DNA from: Progne subis subis
Taxonomy: Eukaryota > Chordata > Aves > Passeriformes > Hirundinidae
Assembly (NCBI GenBank): GCA_022316685.1
Contig: JAKJHU010000033.1
Location: forward strand, 3,772,321-3,836,320
Reading direction: 5' to 3'
Length of the DNA stretch: 64,000 bases
Shown: piece by piece, positions 12,201 through 25,604 of the stretch
Layout of the letters: each line of letters starts with the position of its first letter
How positions within the stretch are numbered: position 1 is the first letter of the stretch
The notes under the pieces: model-generated
The model's database searches: none
Seen by the model: only the letters and a program-made list of their open reading frames with translations
Told to the model about the DNA's origin: nothing
Translations under genes and position numbers: made by a program

Positions 12201-14509
12201 TAAATGACTGTGCCTCTCAGCCAGAAATACAGTGCGAAGCAAGAACGCAGGGTATGCCGGTAGCTTTCTCTCTTTCTCATGTTGAGCACTGCCAGAAGGA
12301 GAATGATGCTGAATCTGTTTTTCACTGCCTCTGCTGTGCCAGAACATTGGTCTTTCGGGGTAGAGAGTGTGCACTGCTGCAGTTTTCTGCAGACACTTCC
12401 CAAGGAGAGAAGAGGAGGAAAAAACCCACAGTATTAGTTTTGATATTTACAAACTAAGAGATACTACAGTAAAGCTGAAGTCAAAACTGTAGCTGTGGTT
12501 TAGATGTCCTTTTAATTATTTTGGAATGCTTTGGGTATTTTTCCCCACTCTTGTTCTCAAAAACTGCTGCATCTTTGCGCATTGGTGAAGTTGAGTGCAG
12601 TGATTGAATCATACCCAGTATACAAAACTCTTTCCTCCCCCTGTCTATTTCTGCATGTGCTCTTCAATGTACCTTATCCAATTCTTTATTCAGAGAAATC
12701 TAGGAGAAGCTTTCCCAACACTCTTTCTCTTATTAGGGTTCAATGGCATAACTTTAACTTCTGTTCCTGTATCTTTTCTACCTTTAGTGGCTTAGAAGTA
12801 AAAATGGTAAAAATGAAAGTCCTTACACTGGCCTAACATGCAGGCACTTCGGAGGATGGAAACGGGATTCCTCATGGAGCAAAAAGCTGTATGTGATTTG
12901 AGATTAGCACTTACAGTGCATCAGCCCTGTGCATTATGGTCAAATTTATTGGACACAGTGTTTTTAGTCTTTTTATGCCATATCTAGTACAATAGGATTC
13001 TGCTTGATGAAAGAAAGAAAATAGTAAAGCTACATATTGCCCCAAGGATGAAATTTTGGAAATATTTCTCTGGATTCCAGTAATGGGCATTACATAAGAA
13101 AGAAAAAAGTCTGCCCTGAAGTGCCTAAATTATTGAAGCTTTTGTAAAAATAGGATTTGTCTGTCCAGAAATTTCTTGCAATGTCTACTTCTGAGCAGGG
13201 ATGACAGGAGTATGAATGCTTTGTAAAATCCTACTCATCTACAGGAACCTGTGGCTTTTGAGGGTTGCTAAGTTGTGTAACTCTGTGTGAAAAACATAAA
13301 AGGTTGCAGCTGATATCTTGAAATTATTTATTTGCCTTGCAGTTGTGTGAAATTAAGTGTCCTGAGTGACATTATTTACTGTAAGAGGATCTAATCTTGT
13401 AGTTGTTTGTTCTTTGTGGTAAACTGAACTAGCACTAACTGACTAAAAGTGTGCAGTTCTGCAGCTTTCTAATTAGATTGCTCTCTTTGGTGTATTTGAT
13501 AGATCAGCGTCAAGGGTGGTGGTTAGAAAAGCAGAAAGTAGAACTGTCTTGGTTGTGAGATGCAGGGATTTCCTTGTAGCATCTTGTGGGGGGGAGTTTG
13601 CTCTGGACTCAGACCCGCAGCTGCTGAGACTTTCTCTTGAGCCACAGCTCTTTCTTTGGCTCAGCCCTTAAGGGAGCAGAAAAGCAGGAGGTATTCACAG
13701 CACTGTTTGTGGCCAGCCGAGGCTTTCCCCTTAATCACATTCCTGCTTTGAATTGCTATTTGGAGAACTCTCTGAGGATGCTGGAAGCCTTAAAACAAGG
13801 CAAACTCCAGTCAGGCTTGGCTGGCTGATTAAGGTGCCCCAGCAGAGCAGTGGCTAGCACACTGAGGTTATTATGCCTGCTTGCAGATTCCTGGTACCAG
13901 GATCTGTGGGTCCTCTCAGCTCTGTGCAGGTAACACCCAGATAACAACTCTCTGTTAATTCTCAGCTCATTATTCAGATCGCTGTTATATTTAAATATTC
14001 TGTCTGCACTTTGGCTTAATCTCTGAGAAGACTTGAACTCTGAGGTTTTGAGCTTTTTTCAAACTTTTTAACAGCAAGCTGTGTTAATGCTGCAGGATGT
14101 TGTTTTTCTCCTTTTAAGATATTTTATCCCATACTGATGTGACAGCTGTTCCTGTTCACCCATCTTGGCAACAGTTAAACCCTTGGTGTGAAGTAGTTGG
14201 CAACTGGTAGATGAATGAGGGTTTTGCCATTGATTTATTAATGTGTCCAGAAACCACCTGTAAGGTTTTGGGTTCTCAAGCAATTCCATCTGTCTTCCCT
14301 CTGGAGAAAATAAACAAACACACACACATCCTCATTTGTTTCTCCTACCCCCATCCACAGACAGGCTGCTCAAATGGAGGTTTCTCTTAGGTTTAATGAA
14401 AAAGCTTTGCTAGCAAGGCTTCTATTATAAATAGTAGCTAAGTGCACCTACACATCAGGGCTCTCTTTTTAAGTGAGGCTGGAGCAGTTGAAGTTTGGAG
14501 GTAATTTTA

Positions 14510-14790
14510 AAATACCCCGCAGATAGACTCCGTGGGGGCAGAGCCTGCATCACACCCACAAACCAAAGCGGCTGGAAGCACCTGGGTGAGAGCACAGCTG
14601 AGCTCCAGAGCTCGGGCACTTCAGCAGCCTCTCTCTTGAAGAACCTTTCCCTCGTGGAGCAGAAACAAGTGCTTTGCTCACCTCTGGGCTCTGAGCATTT
14701 GTTTATCCATCCTGGCCAGAGGTTCCTCTCCGAACCAGCCGGTAGGTCTGACCGCGCTTTAAATCAATCCGAGTCCTCCCCTAAAGACTG
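14510..14790. promoter_or_regulatory. CpG-enriched patch, possible regulatory element or non-coding first exon
   Basis: About ten CpGs fall within some 280 bases while the flanks have almost none, and G+C rises visibly. A donor-like GCCG|GTAGGT lies at 14741/14742. A plus-strand frame is open across 14495-14854 but lacks a recognisable motif and starts at TTG. This could be a small promoter with a first exon, a conserved regulatory element, or an old GC-rich insertion. The sequence alone does not decide. Confidence 0.35.
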
Positions 14791-17700
14791 GGTTTATACA
14801 ACCAGGCATATATATTTAATCCTGTTGAAAATGGTTCTCGAAGCAGATGTTTAAAGCTCTTGTTAAAGGTCGCTTGGGAGGTTTGAAATAGTTGTGTAAA
14901 ATTCCAGTTGTCCCATCTCCCTGCCTCCAGAAGCATGTACCTGTTGATTAGAAATTGGCTGGTTGTGAGAGGATTTCAAAATTTCAGCTGCGTTCACATC
15001 ATCTGACGCAGAATTTCTTAGGTGAAAGTAGGACTTTGCCCTCTTTTGATTTTTATTTCTTGACTTTTTTATCGTGTCATATTGACCTTTTTAGTGCCTT
15101 GCTTAGAAAAGATAATCTAGGTTAATCAAATATCTGAGCTTTACCAATAAATGCAGGTGCTCCTAAGTAGTTGCTGTCCTCTGAAAGAGTTAATTAGCTT
15201 TATTTTTTAAAGGTCTAATCGTAAGATAATTTGGGGAAAGGGGTCGCTTTCTTTTGAACTTGTTGGATCTCAGTAATGTCTTAACTAACCTAGTTTTTCA
15301 AGTATTTTTGTTCCTTCAATAAATACATTGCTAAGGGAATAGTCTCAGTAACCACTGAACATTTGGGGAGTTTACTAGTTTATATTATTATGGATGTGAA
15401 GTGAGAGTAATGATTACGTAGAGACAATTATTCTTAAGCATTGAGTTCTCTATTCATATGAATATGAACTTGTCTGATCTAATTCAGGAGTTTGTTAAGA
15501 GGACTGTTTTTAATTCAATACTTGGGTATCAAATATGGTGAAAATCTCTTGGGTTCAGATGTGGAATGATGCAGTCAGTCTTTCTGCTTCTCTCCTGTTT
15601 TGAAAGGAGTTTGAGCTTTATTCTAATTTTCTTGAGGCTCTAGATAGGGTTTTATAAATCGACAAGCTTGAAAGAATGGTGTTCTTATTCAGACTTCACT
15701 GATTTTGAATTTAAAACTTACCTGTTGTTTCTGTTCTTTTTGTTGGTTGCTCAGGGTTTTATCAGAATTAAACAACCTTTTATATCCCAAGCAATCCTAT
15801 AGTACACCAATTAAATCTTTATATTTTAATTGCCTTACAGAGATTTCAAGGATGCTATTATTCATCAAAAACTTTGGTATGTTTCAGTTGACTTATTTTT
15901 AATTTTTTTAACTTAAAACACTACAAGTAATTGCTTAGAGTGTCTACAGTTTCTGCAGTTCTGCAAGCAGAATTGTAGTAACTATTTTTGCACTTTGAAA
16001 ATCAACTTACAAGTCAGGTGCAGTCCTAGCTAAGTATTTGTAGCAAGCAAGCTCAGTCTGGACTTAGTTGTACCCTGCATCATTGCCTTCTCACAGCTGG
16101 TGTAGCAGTGAGCTGCTACAAAGAGGGTTTCCTCAGTAGCATAATCAGAGTTTCTTTACAAGGTTGTGCTTGCAATATTTTTTGGTGGATTTGTGAAAGG
16201 GGAGGGCGTGCAACTTTTTCAGTTCTAGGAAACTGGGGTTTTTTGTGAGTTAGGAGACTTAGAGAAAACATAGAAAAATGGGTGAAATTCACATAGAGAG
16301 AATTTTTCCTTAAACATTGGGTTCAGGATGTAGGCCACATCTGTAATCATGTTTTTTAGAAATGAGTCCTTATTAAATGGGTTCTCTGCCAACAACATCT
16401 GGTTGCACTTTATGTACATGTTTTCTTTCATAGAGAAAGCAAACCATATGACATAACCCCAGTCAGATAAAATGGTTGTTTATAATACTTTGTTTATTTA
16501 TATAGCACCACAAGATGAAATACATCTTCATCTGAAAAACCTTGCAGCAGATTACCAAGGTGAGCAGATGACATCTGCATTTCCAGATGGCTGGGGCACT
16601 GTGTTGGGTGGTTTATAAGCCCTGCTTAAAGGCATACAAAATTAGTAGCTGAATTTGCTAATTGAGTGGGGGCTGATGATTCCAGGTGCCTTCATAGGGA
16701 GTGTCCCACATTCTGTAGTGGCATTGTGGTGCTGGAAGTGCTCCTGATGCATTGCATGGGGTCAGAAAGAGCGTTACTGTGCTGTAATGGTGACAAACCT
16801 TCACAGACACAATGCCTTGTAGGACTGGTAGTAACCCTCTGGTAGTGGCCACTACTATAAGTAAAGTTTGAGAGCAGTGGTTTCCTTTCATTAAAACAGA
16901 CAGCCCTGCAGTTGCTGTGCTGAACGTGAATTGTTCAGACTATTTTCAGCAGGTTGATCTTAGCTGTGCTCTTTAAAGTGGCTTCTTTGCTTGCAAAACA
17001 AGCTGTGTGTGGGGCTTGTCGTGGTCCAGCCTGACCTCACCTCTTGGGTTCTGCTTGGAAACGAGCCAAAAGATCAGAATTGGGAATGCCTTTGAGCACC
17101 AGAGGTGTGATATCATGTATTAACAAGCCTTGGGGGGTGATGCCCTGGGAGCAGGGGGAGGTAGGCAGTGGGGTTTCAGCTGTGTAATCCCAAACAGCAG
17201 ATCTCCTCAGCACCTGCCTTGCCAGGGTATTGAAGGATGTCCCCTGTGTCTGTCGCATGAAAGCTGAGCCACCTGCAGCTGTAGGAAAAGCTGTAGATGA
17301 AGCCATGTTTAGCTGGGCATGGAGGGTAGTGTACTCCTGAATCTGGGATATTTGGAAGGAATAATTTCCATGTAGGCCAGCAGTTATTTCAGAAATAGCT
17401 TAATGTATCAAAAGCTCGATGGGAGCTTTTCTACCCTGCCAGACCCTGTGTGCCAGTGAGGCACGTACTGGGGAGGGAGGCAAATGTCATCTGCTGCAGG
17501 GTTTATTTCTTCCTGAACAGGCTTCTGTCAACTGTGCACAAGGAAGGAGCATTTTGACAATTTGTACCCACATAAAGTATCCTTGTGTGCTTGATGAGCT
17601 CGACTGAGGTCCAGGGTGTGTTTCGTTTTGCATTTTTAAACTGATTATTCATACACTAAAGTTGCTTAGAATATGCAGTACTCAACAAGTAATAATTTGA

Positions 17701-17819
17701 CTCTTCATTTGCAACTGATCAACATTTCTGTTAACAGCATAACTTCTTTTTTTGAATCTGCCAAAAAAATGACAGTGGTTTAGAATAGGTTTTTCTTGCA
17801 TTACCCAAACAAACTAGAA

Positions 17820-17930
17820 ATTTAAATATTGTGGCTATTAGACCTTTTAAAATTAGGCACCCTAATTAACAGAGCTAAACATGACTTAATTACTTAATGT
17901 AATTAACAGGATATCTATTACCTTTTCAGT
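17820..17930. promoter_or_regulatory. Cluster of homeodomain-type TAATTA cores
   Basis: TAATTA occurs three times within 43 bases, at 17863, 17887 and 17900, in an AT-rich block with further ATTA cores. TAATTA is the common core bound by many homeodomain proteins. Clustering of this kind is typical of vertebrate developmental enhancers, but AT-rich DNA produces such motifs by chance, so the call is tentative. Confidence 0.25.
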
Positions 17931-20900
17931 TGCTAGGCTAAAAGGTTTTTACTCAAGTACAAGCTTTTGCTGTGCATGATGACCCTTTATAAAGGCTTTT
18001 GGGACTCTATCCAGCTGGCAGCTTGGCACTGCTGAGCAGATGTGGCTGGTCTCTGGAGAGCTGATCTCTACTGCTTAGCTTTATTAATTCCTGACATTCA
18101 TATTGATCTCTGGGTACAAACAAAAGTAGAGAATCTCAGGTGGAAGTGGCATAATGCATAGCTTCCTGTTGGCCTTTTCCTGCTATTTTCAGGATATATT
18201 TTGGTATTATTAAGTCTTAGCAGCTCCTATTTAGCTGTATGTGCATGTGCATGTTTCTTGGCTTCGTATTCTGTTCTTGGTGATTCATAGAGCATCAGAA
18301 TGCACAGGAATCATGTTCTCAGCACTTTGGAAGACCTCTCCAAATAATTCTGCACGCTGGTTGTTCACAGGAAGCAAGTGGGCGTGCTGGAAGAGCATTC
18401 AAGTTTCCCGAAAGTGCTCATGATCACTGAGGAACTGCTGTGCAGCTCCCTTCTGAGAAGCATTCTTCACTCCTTCCAATTAGTTAATAATTAAAATACT
18501 GAGGTTGGGAGCAAGTCCATTTTCCTGTAATAAGGACAGGTGTTGAAAAAGCAGCTGAAAAAGTGTGCTGATGGACTGAAGTTTGGTTTTTCCTCAGATG
18601 TAATTTATATCCATAAAAAGCAAACCATAATAAGTTTGACAATAAACTCAAAGTGCAAGTGACAGATTTTTCTTAGTGTGGGGAGCATTGTAGCCAGATG
18701 CTCTGTGCATGGGAAGTCTTTGTGGGCCACCCATCAATATATTATTACCACAGCTGGAAAATTAATTTTTTTTTTAATGTTTATCAAGAGGAAACATGAG
18801 GAGTTTATGAATAAGAAGAGTATGACCAGACATTGGCGTGTTGGAGGCACTGATCACAGGCGGTTGCAGACGGGGTTCTGAAGGTTACAGCAGAGCATGC
18901 CAGTGGGCTGTGGATTTCCCCCTTCAACCACACTTTGTCACAAATAAACATGATAATTACTGCAGCAAAGGCTCTGCACTAATGCACACTGCTGTCCTCA
19001 TCCCAAGAAACACACAGCACTCGCCAATTTCTGATATAGTGCGGGAAAAACATTTATTTAAATGCTTACTGAAAAACAGATGTTTGGGAATTTTGTTGGG
19101 GTATATTAAAGTCTTCTAAAAGAAAAATTTAAATCCTGAACTGTAATTGTAGTTGCTGATAGTTTATACCTTTCCAGTCCTTGGTCTCTGAGGCCATGCT
19201 TTGATAATTTCTCCAAGGGAAGCACTTGCTGGTCAGAAAGTGAATTCAGATTGAGACCACCCAATAGTCACTGAGTAGAAGCCATGGCAATATGTGTGTT
19301 TTCATTTGGTATAAACATTTTTAACTTAATGACTTCCTGTTTCTAAGGATGAGAGTAATCTTGCTTAAAAAAGGAGGAGGAGGAATATTAAAACAGAAAA
19401 CTTTTGTGCATGACTGCCCTTTACTAGCAAGCCTATAGGCTGATGCAGACCTAGGAGAAGGCTTGTGAGATGTTCTGATAATTGCAACTTGCAATTCCTA
19501 AGATACCTTAGTTATGGTTGTTTTCCTACAATCACACAAACTTGTGCATTTTGCCAACAGAAATGGACCAAGTAACAAGAGTTTGTTGAGTGGAACAGCA
19601 AATGAGGAATGAGTTGAGGTCCAGAAAGACAGAGAGGGGAGAATAGAGACAGTGTTTTAAGTGGTGTCTTAATAAATGCTACACTGGATAGGATTTCTGT
19701 TTAAGTAGGTAACAAGCCCCTGTTGATGTTTTGGAACCTGGTCTGGGTAGGCAGATATTACTATAAAGGAGTAAAAAGAAAAGCTTAGTTAAAACCTCAC
19801 AATTAGACTTGAGTCATTAAAACATTCAACAAATTCAAGTTGAAGGTGTCCTAGTTCTGTTCACTTTCTAACTGAATTTCATGTACAGGTTCTCAATGTG
19901 ACTGCCTTGTAGAAGTAGCACATGAAAATCGCTGGTTTTTTCCTTGAGTTTGGCTGTTTCAGTGGTGGAAAAAAGTGAGTTGCAGAGATAGGTAAAGGGC
20001 TTATGTTGGCTGAGGTGCACATACTCAGGAAATCTTACAGTTCTGTAATATTGTTTTATTTTAGACCTGTGTGTGGATTAATTTTGCAGGCCTTCAACAT
20101 GTATCTCATGCAGTCTTACATCACTATTTAATGGTGTGCTCTGTTTGATCAGCACATGTTCCCTTCCCTTCTTTTAAGTAATTTTTGTTGAAGGGATCCA
20201 GGTGTGTGCAATGAGAGCCTTTAGCCTAAGCTGAGGATCTTGTTAGCAGTGCAGCTACTGGGAGGTGACTTTAAAAAGTTATGCATTGATTTTCCTATAT
20301 TGCTACTTTCATAGATTTTCTTTGTAACTTAAAACTAATGTAACCACAACATGAAATTTAGTATCTTGTGTTTTATCGGTAAGTGGCAAAAGGTGTTAGA
20401 AAGCAAAGCCTGCGTGTAAGTGAAGATTGCTGCACCATACAGCAGACAGACTTTCTCGTTGAACTTTGACTTTTCAGTCACTGTTAGCCATAGTTGCCAC
20501 TGAAATTCCTTATTTTTAATTTCCAACCTCAATTCCTTAAGCTGTGGAACTGTCTCATTAAAGCCTAATCTCCCCTTAATAACACTGTCATGAAATAAGG
20601 TTTTACACTTACTGAAATTTGTCTTAATAGCGTGGACAGTGGTCCAAGGAATTTTTTAGTACCAGGCAAAGAGGACAGCAGTGGTTTCCACTGCCTCCCT
20701 GGCATGTCTAACCTGGACATTCTCATCTATTCAGTTTTAGCCTGCCCTTTGGTAGGTCACTTGATTTCTGCAAGGTTTAATTGCTGTGTTAGGAAGAAGT
20801 AGGCTGAAATGAAGACAATCCTACCTCCTAAACATACCTGGAGTGCGTGCTAGGACTCATTTCCATAGCAGGCATTAGGAGGTTGGTTGCTTGCTCTGGG

Positions 20901-21190
20901 TATGGCTTTCTTCCTCTCTCTTAAGCTGGTGTGTGCTTCTCAGCACAGGAGCTTTTGAGTGCAGCCACGCTTTGTGGACATTTTGGATACAAAACCAATC
21001 ACGCTTTGCTTGAACGAAAGTAAAGCACTGAACAAGGTATTTTTGCTTTTAGTGTTTCTAGCAGGGCAGTAAGAGGCAGAGTCCTTCTGTTTTGGAGAAA
21101 TATACAATTCATCCCTCTTGGAATAACTCACGGAGTATGTTTGATAAGGAAAGGCATCGAGATTCAACAGCAAAAAAATGCTTCATTATA

Positions 21191-21206
21191 TTTATATATA
21201 TATAAA
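21191..21206. repeat. 16-bp perfect AT palindrome
   Basis: TTTATATATATATAAA is its own reverse complement. It is an alternating TA tract with matching T and A ends, prone to cruciform formation and replication slippage. Confidence 0.8.
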
Positions 21207-21369
21207 TCCCACTGAACACAGAAGGTAATCTTAAGGAAGTGTGTTCGTGCCAAAGACAAGATCAAAATTACTTGATGTTTCCACGTTGTGTTTACAGCTA
21301 AAACCATTGTTCTGATTTGCATTCAGAATGATGCATGTGACAAGCTATTATCTGGATTATTCAATGTGT

Positions 21370-21700
21370 ATAATTAGGCATTTGCTTGCTTTTTCTTTCG
21401 GAGTGTCTGTGCAGATTTTAAAAATTTGAAGTAAAAATTATCTGTGCACTTTGATACAGCATTTGCATAATTCATTTGAGAGGTTGGTCAGAAGGATTTA
21501 TTTGGAAGCTTTTGTGCCTAAAATAGGTTCCATCGATTTATGGATAGAGATGAGTATTGATGTGTGTTCTGCAGTAGAATTGCATAGTGGAAATAATATC
21601 CGGCCTGTGGTAATGTATTTGGGATTTCAGCTGGGCTGTCACCTCTGGCCTTCAGGCAATCAGTTTAGAAATGGGCTCTTAGCATGGGGATTTTGAGGTG
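21370..21700. promoter_or_regulatory. Possible conserved non-coding element
   Basis: The block is non-repetitive and contains ATTTGCATAATT (octamer-like, starting at 21461), ATAATTAGG and other homeodomain-like cores, without any simple-sequence decay. An 81-codon frame at 21451-21696 has no recognisable motif. That this is a conserved enhancer is my inference from texture only; no alignment was available. Confidence 0.2.
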
Positions 21701-21709
21701 CATTGATAT

Positions 21710-24700
21710 TTCCCTTCTGAAAAGGAAAGCTGTGCAGAAAGAATTTGTCACTGCCCAAACTGACATAGCAAACCACAGAGACTTCCCTCTGGAGCTGGAA
21801 TTAGCCGTACTCTAACACCTGTATTGAAAATGTTTTAGAAACATTTTCTTTTCAATTCGCAATCTAGTTTTCATTGGATGTAGAGGCGACCTGGATTTAT
21901 ACTGAAATGCGAATTTAAGATAATTTAAAAAAACAAACAACGAACCCTGTGTATACTTAGAGAGAAATTATGTTGCTGTATTGTGAGAATGATGGATAAC
22001 AAGAATTGTTTTCCCTCTTGCAGACAGGTACCCATGTGCAACCTCTGTTGCTAAGCAGTGGGTTATGTGGCTGGTTGATAGGAGGAATGTTTCATTTCAA
22101 AGTGCACCACATACCTCAGAAGTTTTAAATTCTCCAAGGAATTCCGGTTATTGTGGCCTGGAGGATCTCATCATCTGGAGTTCCCTGGGGTAGCTGCCCT
22201 TTGCACCTGTGCATCCTGAGTGCAATCCCTGCGCGGAGGGTGCAGCACCAGCTGGGGAGAGCATCCAGAGCAGCCCCATCAGGTTGGAGGGATGCTCTCC
22301 AAAGCCCAGTGTTCATCACAGCAGGGAAACCTGCTTGGCATTCATGGTGTGGAAACCTCTCTTGAAAATCAGCACCCTTTACCTGACCCACTTTGAGTTC
22401 TTGGACAGAAAAGATTTCTGCCTCGCTAGTTAAAGATTGTTTTTCCTCTGAAAGAGGAACCACGAGATGTGGGCAGTCAGATTTTCTAAAAGCAGAGCCT
22501 CTGCATGCTTGAAGGAGCAGACTATCTTAAGTGCCAGCTGTATTATTTTTAGTGTCTCTTCCTGCACTGCAGTTGAGAGGAGTAGGCTGGCAGTGGCCGT
22601 GAGCTGGTGTGTATCCTGCTCACACCTCTGTGCTCTCCCTCAAACAGATGAGTGCCTCACCAGTGAGGCTGCCAGTTAAATTGATGTTTCAGGATGCCAA
22701 AGATCCAACCTCTTCATCTGTTTGGAGGAGTTTTGCTTCATGTGCGTTGTGCAGGTGATGCTGTGTTTGCTACAGAAGCAGCACAGACACAGAAATTTTG
22801 TCCCTTGGTTTCTGCCCTGTTTCCTTAGAAACTGATTTCATACCATAGCTGCAGACTGAGCATCACGTCTCTCTGTTAGAAACATGTAAAATCAAATTGA
22901 GGCAGACTAAGTGCAAATATATTAGTCCTCACTTCTTGGCAGATTCTTCTTTTCTTTGCAGCGAATATTCTCCTACTGATAATTTTTCAACTCGGATGCT
23001 CTAGAGAACAGGGCTCATTAGGCTGTGATTGGTATTCCTTTGATTAAGCTGTGAGGAGTTGTCACTGCTGGAAGTAAAACTTACTTTTAGTAGTGTGCAT
23101 GAAATGTTCAGCTTGTGTCTCAAGAAAAGGAAGTTCAGGGTTGGCTAAATGTTTATTGGCCAACCATGTCTTCAAAAAGAAAAAACATTGCAAACTTTGA
23201 GGAAAATTTGCACAGCTTGAAATGGAGGGGGGAAGTCCTTTTTAGAAGAGGTATTGCTCAACTGATAATAGATCTCCTGGAGTTTCCTTTCTGATAAGTA
23301 ATTCGGCTGTGTTTCCCTAAAGCAGAGATATGTTGCATCTTCACAAGGCTTCAGCTACTTTTAATGGCAAATCATGTTTATTCACAATGCTTTTGTGAGT
23401 TTTGGAGATGAGGAGGAAAAAAACTGGGAAAGGGAAATGTTGGATCGTTCTAGAAATTGGCACCTATAAAAGAAAGCAAGCAGAATGTGGTAGTGTTTGG
23501 GTGAGTTATTTCATTAGTTGTTTTTTTCCTGTGGGCATATTCATTACATTTTTTAAATCATTGTTACCTCTTTGCTGTGTCTTTTCTGCTCTAATGAACT
23601 TACTGTGGCTGTGGTATGCAGCCTTCAATTACATCTGTAATTGAACTTCTACTCCTTGATATTCCAGAAGAGCTGCTGAAGAGACAAGAAGATACTTGAC
23701 ATGGTCATTAAAAGTCATTATGCCTCTGAAGGGTCACTTTGTTGAATTAAATTCAGAGGTTCAGCTTGAAAATAAACAACAGTAGGCAGTTCTCTTTAAA
23801 TAAACACCCCTCCAGAAAGGTATTTTTCTTCCTAGTAAGTATTTTCTAATTTATATTACACTGTAATTCTACATTGGTGTTTTTCCCATATGCAGGTATT
23901 AAATTAGCTTATTAAACTGAATTAATATTTGAAATTAGTCAGATATTTGGGCCAGGCATTGCAAAGCATTGGGGCTTTTCAATTCCTAGTTAAAAAGTTA
24001 GCTGAATGTCAAGCTTCACTCATTGCTTTCATTAATTGTCCCTGTAACTAAGGCACCAATCTGGCTTTCATTTAACTTGATGCAGATTTCTGATGCATGT
24101 CAGGTGAAGCAGGGTAAATCTGCAAAATGGCTTTTAATGATAAGCTGTAGTTGACTACCTTTGATTGAAAGAGATAATAGGGTTATGAAGTACTAAAAGG
24201 CAGATTTACACTGCAGCTCAGATAAAATAAAAAAATAGGTGTGGTTTAAGGACACGTGGTTGAAACTAAAACTGGTTAGAAGTAGTTTCTTGTCTTCTGC
24301 AGTTTGTGCTTTTTGTCCAGGTTTCCTCAGCACACTGAATCAGCAGTGTTGGGAGAGGAGTTGCAGCACAGAGAGTTTGATGAAAATACAGTTTAAAAGA
24401 AATTGTGTGTTCCTCTGTCCTGGAGGAGCCAAGATGCAGCAGTCGCTGCCAGGGGGAGGAATACCATTCAAATGGATACAAGTTCAAAAGTAAATGTTTG
24501 TCTATGTTCCTTTTAGGATTTGCCTCTGATCTTAGTTTGGCAGTGGTTTGTTTTATTTGCAAAGCTGTCACTTTTACTGTCTAAATAAACACTTTGGTAC
24601 GATTACTTCTCTCCTAATCCATCATACATGAACTTTCATGCTGTTTGTAAGGACTTTTGTGAAGACGGGTTGAAAACTGAGGGTAAGAATAATAATCTCT

Positions 24701-25600
24701 GGTTTTAATTTTTTTTTTTTTTTAAAGCAGCACTAGGAAATTATAAGCAAAGAAATTGTATGACATCAGTAGAGCTCATGAGGGAGATTGAGTGAGGTCC
24801 CCAGAAAGAGCAGTAATTTTTTAAAAAAAATAAGAAATTAAAAACTAACTATGGAGACAAGACAGAAAGATAGTAAGGAGATTTTCTTGGTTCATGAGCA
24901 AGTTTGACTTTCCACTTGGTAATGTAAATACAGTCCAGATGGCTGGAAAGTACAAGATGTTCCCAGGGGTTAGGGTGGAGGTTGGCTGAATTAAGCTTTG
25001 CAGAAGTCAAAAGTGAACAAGTAAGATACAGAGTTTAAAAAAAATAAAACTGTACTTGGGTTTTATCCTTTCTTAGGTTTGGAGGCTGAATTGACTGTTT
25101 TATGAGCATGATTAAATAAAAGAATATAAAGAGGCAATGTTTCTGTTTATAATGTCATAATAAAGTAAGATCAATACTGATGAAAACTTATTTTTCTTTC
25201 ACCAGTGGAGTTGGTCAGTTTGTAAACAAATCATAACCTCAGCTTCCAAATGCAGCTTGTTCTAATAAATAAGGGGCTTGGTCTTTCAGAGATGAGGGAA
25301 AGGATTTCAGGATCTTTATGTACATTATTAGCTTTGCAGCAATAATTTGGTGTCATGCATCCAGTCACGGCTTTATCCATAAGTTAATGCTGGAAGAAAA
25401 TAATGTCCTACATTTGAAGTTTAGGTTGTGGAACATCTTCTGATCATCTGTTGTCAGGCAAAGATTCCTTGTGGTGGTTTGATGCAACTGGGCTAATTAC
25501 TACACTAATCACCATAGGGAGTGTGGGGAAAATCCTCTCCAGCCCCTTCAAACTTCAGCTGCAGGTCTTCACTTTTATTTCCATTATTCTCTTCCTGTTT
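21710..25600. other. Non-coding stretch, no gene recognised
   Basis: It holds a T15 tract at 24709-24723 and an ATTA-rich block near 23895-24060. Frames on both strands are short and unrelated to any family I recognise. A good acceptor at 22023 opens a 34-codon frame but has no supporting donor or poly-A signal. Confidence 0.6.
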
Positions 25601-25604
25601 GCAG

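Larger units (their letters stand above)
681..14460. other. Non-coding stretch (intronic or intergenic), no gene recognised
   Basis: Six-frame reading shows only short frames with no protein-like composition. The longest, 167 codons on the minus strand at 4614-5117, is about what chance gives in AT-rich DNA. The stretch holds simple repeats (ATG repeat at 1948, T tracts at 4299 and 6407, AAAC repeat at 8059, A16 at 8557, TG/CT tract at 8874) and small inverted repeats at 4588 and 9231. No transposon is recognisable by eye. Confidence 0.7.
14800..21360. other. Non-coding stretch, no gene recognised
   Basis: Only short scattered frames are present. The most structured parts are a cluster of TAATTA cores at 17863-17905 and an AT palindrome at 21191-21206. 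No transposon or RNA gene was recognised. Confidence 0.65.

Noticed and set aside
14635..14655. CR1-like phrase TGAAGAACCTTTCCCT
   Set aside because: The 16-base match to a common CR1 segment is not extended on either side, so it is probably coincidence.
22024..22128. 34-codon frame after a good acceptor (CCCTCTTGCAG)
   Set aside because: No donor and no poly-A signal nearby, and no recognisable peptide. An isolated acceptor is common by chance.
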